Assembly: GCA_949126835.1 (NCBI GenBank)
Contig: OX421506.1
Location: forward strand, 21,255,926 to 21,319,925
Source of the DNA: Anisus vortex
Taxonomy: Eukaryota; Mollusca; Gastropoda; Planorbidae
Length of the DNA: 64,000 nucleotides
Reading direction: 5' to 3'
Shown here: positions 58,380-64,000 of the stretch, one piece after another
Layout of the letters: each line of letters opens with the position of its first letter
Position numbering within the stretch: the stretch's first letter is position 1
Made by a program: the position numbers and the translations under genes
The notes under the pieces: model-generated
Databases searched by the model: none
What the model was told of the DNA's origin: nothing
What the model saw: only the letters and a program-made list of their open reading frames with translations

Positions 58380-61300
58380 CATTATTTCAATATAAAATTA
58401 ACCATTTTTATTTATCTATCAGTTTACTTTATATTCATAATAATTCTCCCAAAATTGAAATTATAATACACTTTTATTTAGGCATGGATGGATTAATTAG
58501 TGCACCAGAAGACGTAAGCATTTAAAAGATTACCTCTCCCAGACCCCCTCTTTTTAATATTTATTTTGGCATGAAGTTCAAAAATATACTTTTACCATAA
58601 GCAGAACCACATAACAGTGTGCCATAAGTGTCATGAACAATGATACATTTGTGCAATGTAAAATATTTTTAACAATGTGTTTCATTGGAAGAGTAGGCCT
58701 ATTCTTTTTAATAAAAAATTATTATATTAAAAACTTTGATGTTATGTTCCCTATACTGAAAACAGCATGCAATTTGACTATTAAATGATTACTTTTCCAC
58801 AATTTTTTTAATGTTGTATTTTATGAAATATCAATACAACATTCTTAGAATGTCCATTATTTTATTAAAGTAATGGGCAGAGCTCATCTTATTTTTTTTC
58901 CACATGGACAATAAACAATTCATGTCTTATCAAATTTTCATTATATGTGATTACATATTTATAGGTTATAATAATCCTTATTTCTTAGTCATTTTTGTCA
59001 CAGGGACCATGTGATTTAATTTTTTTGACTATCTTGAAAAAAACAACATAGTGACACAGGTCTTTTTAACTTTTTTTTATTAAAATTGTTTTTTCCATTC
59101 CCTTTTCATTTCTATATGTTCAACTTGAATGCTAGATCCATATGAAAAGCTGAAAAAGAAAAATTATTTTTTTTATTGCATTTTAAATATTTTTTTTTTA
59201 ATATCTGTAAGTAATTGTTAATAATTTATAATATGATATAATTTATAATATGATATGGGCATATGGCCCTTGCAATAATATTTTTGCATTCCTGTGTAAA
59301 AAAAATCTAAAAATAGTAATTAATTACATTGTCACTATAGTATAAGACCATTTACTTTATTACGAAAATAATTGGCCTATAAGTTCTAGAGCCTAGATAT
59401 TTTAATAGACCTTTAGACATATTATGTCCTATTTATCTGCCTACTAGTAGTACTAGTGACTATATTATATGCTAGGCTTATTCATGACCATATCCATATA
59501 CACTATTGTTTAATTATTGGCTCTATATATAGACTATAGCAGTATAGGCCTACTATGCTATACCCTATTAGGCCTAGCCTACTTATAGATAGTTACAGTT
59601 ATTACAGTCCTATTACAATGCTAATATTGTACAAAACTACGCCTTATCATCGCCTCCCTATAGGCCTATAGCCCTAGGCTATGCCTATGTATGGCCTATG
59701 CAATGCTATAACTATAAAATGACTATAGGCCTAGTCATGACTATGACCTTTTTCCTGGCTATATACAGGGCCGTAATTAGGATTGTAGGCGCCCATGTTC
59801 ACACATCTATGTGGGGGCCCTCGTGGCATCGCCCCTGCATTCCATAGGGCCTACCTCAGAAAATTGCGGTTAATTGACTCCTGTTAAATTCTGTAAAATA
59901 TATAGGCCTAAATGCATTTTATGTAGCGCTTAGCTTGGTTGGATTAAAGCGCTTAAAATTTTAGGGGATAAATGAATTTTATTTTACATATTTAAAAAAA
60001 ATTCTTTTTGGGATGTGTGGGTGCCCCTGTTCCAATGGAACATGTGGAATATGCCTAAATACGCCGTATTATACTCGATTGGCTATTTTTTTTATATAGG
60101 CCTATAGTCCTATAGTAATAGTAGGTTAGTAGGCTATAGACTACAGTATTGCTATAGTTTAGGCCTAGTCATAGTTCTCTAGTTATAGCCATAGCCCATA
60201 AACCTGTGCCCTATATTACTAGGCCTAACCATGGCTTTTCTAATATACATATACAATACTGAGTAAAAAATAACACGGAGTATGCTGGTTTGTTGTATTT
60301 TTCAGTGTATTTATATTGTAAAATGTAATCCTACTTTTTAAAAAATACCACGTGTTTTTTGTAAATTGTTCTAAAAAAAGATATGACCTAAAAACAAAAG
60401 CGTGCAAGTTCTAAAAATAGATTTTAACATCAAAGTTTAAAACATTATTATCTAAAATCTGATCCAAGAAAAAATATTCAAATTGACTTCAGCTAATATA
60501 TTTATACATACTAAATGGAAAAATTATAATTAAATTTTGTTACAGTAAATTTGGCGATAAAAATTTTAACCAAAACCATTTTTTTGCTATATGTTATATA
60601 TAAAAACTTTGGAAATAGAAAAAACAACTTCTGCTTCAACGGATTTTTATGAAAATTCACATTTTGATGTATTCTAACATGACAAAAACGAATATCTTCA
60701 TTAAATTTTGATAATATTAATAATAAAAAAGTTACACATTCTAATTTAAAAAGTTACAAATTCGCCGACTTACCGATTTTTTTCCGATAAATTCAAAGTA
60801 GTTCCAAGTGAAGAAAAAATAATATTAATAATGTTCAAAATGTCACTAACAAAAATAAAGCACTTTTCTGGGCTAAAATGTTGTAGAAAACCATTAAATA
60901 TAAAATCTAACAGACTATGTGAAATTAGGTCAAAAAAATTTGTGATTCAAATTTTTATGATTTTTGGTAAACAAAAAAAATGGCGGAAGTGGGTTTTATC
61001 GAAGTACCTAAATAATAGTAGTAGGCCTAGATCTAATAGTGTATGCCTAATTATAGTTAATAGGTAGCCTAAGCCTATTAGTATTACAGTATTACTATAT
61101 TAGTAGCTATTAGTAGTATTAGTATTACGGGAGTATTACGAGTAGGCCTATCCTATTACTTTACTATTAGTGGCTATAGTATTAGTATTAGTTAGGCTAT
61201 TTTAATTATTTTAATGACAAAAATATTTATTTAAAAAAAAGATGTTGTTTTTTGGTTAAATGTTATTCTTTAAACTTTAATTACCTAATCAATATTCATC

Positions 61301-61600
61301 AGACTATTGATTAATTTGAAGCGAACATTAACTTAAAATTGTCAACTTTTTCTGACGGTGATTCATAATTTTTTGTTGTAAAAAACAGTCTTAGAATCCA
61401 TTCGCGTAGTAGGTTAGTAAACTTGAAAATAGCAAACATTGTGAAACATCCTTGAATTTTTTCGCTGTTTTAGTTGTTAAACTTCGTGATTAAATTCCGC
61501 ATGAGCTAACAATTTCTATTAAATTTATTGTAATAAGTTCAACACTACCAGAAATATTAACAAAATAAACAAAATAAAGATTTAGACCCAAAAGAAAAAG
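58380..61600. other. AT-rich stretch with TAGGCCTA-type palindromes, no gene seen
   Basis: Long A/T-rich sequence. AGGCCT, often as TAGGCCTA or TAGGCCTAT, is frequent at 59390-60240 and 61020-61160. A hAT-like terminus (CAGGGCCGTAATTAGG) lies at 59767. No coding region or RNA gene is supported. Confidence 0.55.
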
Positions 61601-61617
61601 TTTGCAAAAGACCTCAC

Positions 61618-62030
61618 CTATTGAAAAACTATCCTTCCATTAAGCGGACATAACCAGCAGACGAGTTAGTGGACCGCAGTAAATAATGGTAACATAAAAA
61701 AAAATCGCGTAGCAGGAATTTTTTCCCCCACCTCTCTCCTCCACATTTCCTTATTGGACCGTGTTGTCGGTTCGGTGTGTGTGTGTGTGTCCAAGCAACC
61801 CACCCCATTTTTCATTATAACATGTTTCTGGGTTTTTCGACCCAGCTTGCGGCGGGTTACGCTAGTCTCACCAAGCGGGGCGCAGACAGGACTCGGCTAC
61901 CTCCCCCCACCTTCACTCACCACACAAGAGTGAATCTAAGGAGGGGGAAGGGAGAGAGGTCGACGAAGAAAACACTATCGGTCATGTTTTGTTTTTTTAT
62001 TGGATAGTTAATCCTACCAAACATCTGCAA
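61618..62030 (-). promoter_or_regulatory. GC-rich candidate promoter/5' exon region
   Basis: On the minus strand, donor-like sites TAG|GTGAGG (ends 61618) and GTG|GTGAGTG (near 61918) lie in a stretch richer in CG than its surroundings (for example GCTTGCGGCGGGTTACGCTA on the plus strand). No long coding frame is present. A non-coding first exon feeding downstream exons is a guess. Confidence 0.22.
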
Positions 62031-62865
62031 TTCAGCCAACAGTCTACCTACTAAACTGTAGGCCTACTGACTATCCCATACCTAATTTATATTCTTGCAA
62101 ATTTCCTTTTTTTTTGTTTAATAAAGTAGCCTAAACTTTTATCGGTAAACAAGAAGGGAATGGCATGGGGAGAGGGGGTGCAAGAGTGTAAGTGGGTCAG
62201 ATCGACTGGCCAAAAGGTTACACCTGATCCAGATAGAGCCAAGTTGGACACGAGCGCTCTTTCGGCCAGAGCGTGACCAAAAAGCAGATAATTGTAAAAA
62301 AAAAAATACGTTTTGGCCTAAACGTTCAATTCAAAATAACAACAAAAACTATGTCGAAATAGAACAAAAAAATAATAATACATCCATAGGGCCTAAAATA
62401 TAAATTTGGCCTAAGCCCTGAAGTCCTAAATAATTAAAAAACAAAATAACTTACTTCAAGCTTACATTTGGCCTAAAATTTGCCAAAGAACTAAAATATA
62501 TTTATACTTTTAGCCTACAACAAACAAACGATTTTTGCCAACATTTAGCCTTATAACAATCACCGTTGGCACTTGATTTTAATTGTAGTAGATATTCGAA
62601 ATAGACGTGAATTTAACTTGATGGGGTAGGCCCCTATCTGGTTGACAATTTTGGATTCCGGAAGACCTTTATAGTAAATCCTGTCTACGTTTGACCATGG
62701 GTAGAACGCGTAAATGTACATTCTATAGAAGCTGCTTAATGTTTTAATAGAGAGTAGGCCCATATTGTTACATGTTCTTCTCTTTCATTTCGGTCCTATT
62801 TAGCGACAAAAAAAAACACCGAAATCTCTCCTTGGCCCCTTCAAGACACGCTCCTGCACTTTCGT

Positions 62866-62889
62866 ACCCCCCCCCCCCCCCCCCCCCCA
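62866..62889 (+). repeat. Poly-C tract
   Basis: More than 20 consecutive C, flanked by TTTCGTA and ACAATCC. One of about two dozen poly-G/poly-C runs of ten or more in the window. Confidence 0.9.
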
Positions 62890-63369
62890 CAATCCCTAGT
62901 CTCAATCAAAACGAGGCCACTAGATCTCACAAACATACCTACCAATATAAAATATAAAAAACGATTGAGGTTCTGTTTTTTTTTTTAAATCTCTTCCATA
63001 AAGCAGTTCTAAAAATAAACTGGTCGTGGCCTAGCTTTGACCCGTCGGCCATGACTTGAGTAGCACTATGGTTTTGACCCTGTTATTTCCCCCCCTCCCC
63101 TCATACCCCCATCTCTGCTTCCCCGCGCATTCCATTTGTACTGTAAAAGGAGGGGAGGTGAGCAATTCGACACGGTTGAGGCCAGCTTACCACATATTAG
63201 ATGTTGACCGCCGCCCCTGGACAAGATTTGCACCTGCAAGCAGGAGTGTCCTTCAATTCTGCGTGTTTTGCTTCTTTGTTCTTAGGAGAGGAAATAACTA
63301 CCGGTTCCTCTTTGTGAAATACTTTTTGTATGGACACGTCTGTCTGTCTATGTAGGCCTCTATCTATGT

Positions 63370-63560
<191 letters not shown>

Positions 63561-63689
63561 CTGTCTGTCTATGTAGCTTTCTTTCTATCTAGCTATCTAG
63601 CTATCTGTCTATCTGTCTCTCTAGCCTATTATATAGGCCTATCTTTACTTATCCCTTATGGAAGAACAAATGCATTTGTACGCTTTCTT

Positions 63690-63860
63690 CCCAAGTGGCA
63701 ACCGGACATGGAATGGGTTACCTCAACAAACCTGGAAAACCAGTAACTTAACATCATTTAAAATACTAATAGAAATGCAGACTCAATGCAACGATTGAGC
63801 GTAGGACGCAATATACTTCTTTATAGAAGGAGTGTCTGCAATGTATAAGATACGATCGAC
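63690..63860 (+). mobile_element. LINE 3' end fragment, best copy
   Basis: A frame reads LPSGNRTWNGLPQQTWKTSN, then LTSFKILIEMQTQCND and stop: the C-terminus of a LINE ORF2. The 3' UTR (GAGCGTAGGACGCAATATAC, TTCTTTATAGAAGGAG) is shared with 15984 and 26740. Confidence 0.78.
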
Positions 63861-64000
63861 ATATAATATATTATCTATCTAATTAGACCTTGCTATCTAT
63901 ACGTTTTTCTTTCCTTTGCCTGTAAGCAAGGTTATTTCTTTAATTATTTATCTTTTTTATATTTTAAATATTTCAGAATGTTTCTCTAGTATAGGATTCC

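Noticed and set aside
63175..63240. Minus-strand 43-nt exon with acceptor TGCTTGCAG and donor GTAAGC
   Set aside because: Open in two frames but too short, with no recognisable peptide and no partner exon, so chance cannot be excluded.

Overview
The window looks like animal nuclear DNA, most likely from a mollusc and probably a gastropod. It is AT-rich and intron-rich, with many tRNA-derived SINEs, MITEs, minisatellites and long poly-G/poly-C tracts. The species call is an inference from gene content and repeat style; no marker here names a species.

The one clear cellular gene is on the minus strand. It is a nuclear receptor of the E75/Rev-erb group (NR1D). Nine exons joined by consensus splice sites and matching phases run from the first zinc-finger exon (17522-17610), through the second finger, hinge and ligand-binding domain, to an acidic exon at 609-690. 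The 3' end lies beyond the left edge. Both residues that carry haem in Rev-erb/E75 are present: the Cys of the ACPLN motif and the His of the TLHSEK motif. A candidate first coding exon lies at 36305-36398, with weaker alternatives at 54951-55035 and 56061-56111. All three end in phase 1, as the zinc-finger exon requires. The 5' introns are therefore tens of kilobases long. They hold receptor half-site clusters (22486-22548 and 26351-26375) that could be regulatory.

From 1 to 17.6 kb, E75 exons alternate with insertions: a 410-bp GC-rich insert with a 13-bp target duplication, a 47-bp minisatellite, a pogo-like MITE next to a splice donor, two hAT MITEs with 8-bp duplications, SINEs, and a TIR-bounded unit with a THAP-like ORF. 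From 17.6 to 45 kb is mostly intron or 5' flank, with minisatellites, SINEs, LINE tails and homopolymers.

From 45.2 to 53.3 kb is a nested transposon block. A CR1/Jockey-type LINE 3' end carries, in its tail, a very young LTR retrotransposon with identical 674-bp LTRs. A degenerate ZMYM1-like hAT transposase follows. The LTR element has Ty3-type proteins in the order protease, integrase, reverse transcriptase, which is the Gmr1-like arrangement, and has lost most of gag, RT and RNase H. From 53.3 kb to the end there is AT-rich sequence with SINE and MITE copies, possible 5' exons of the receptor, and a compound tetranucleotide microsatellite at 63.4 kb.
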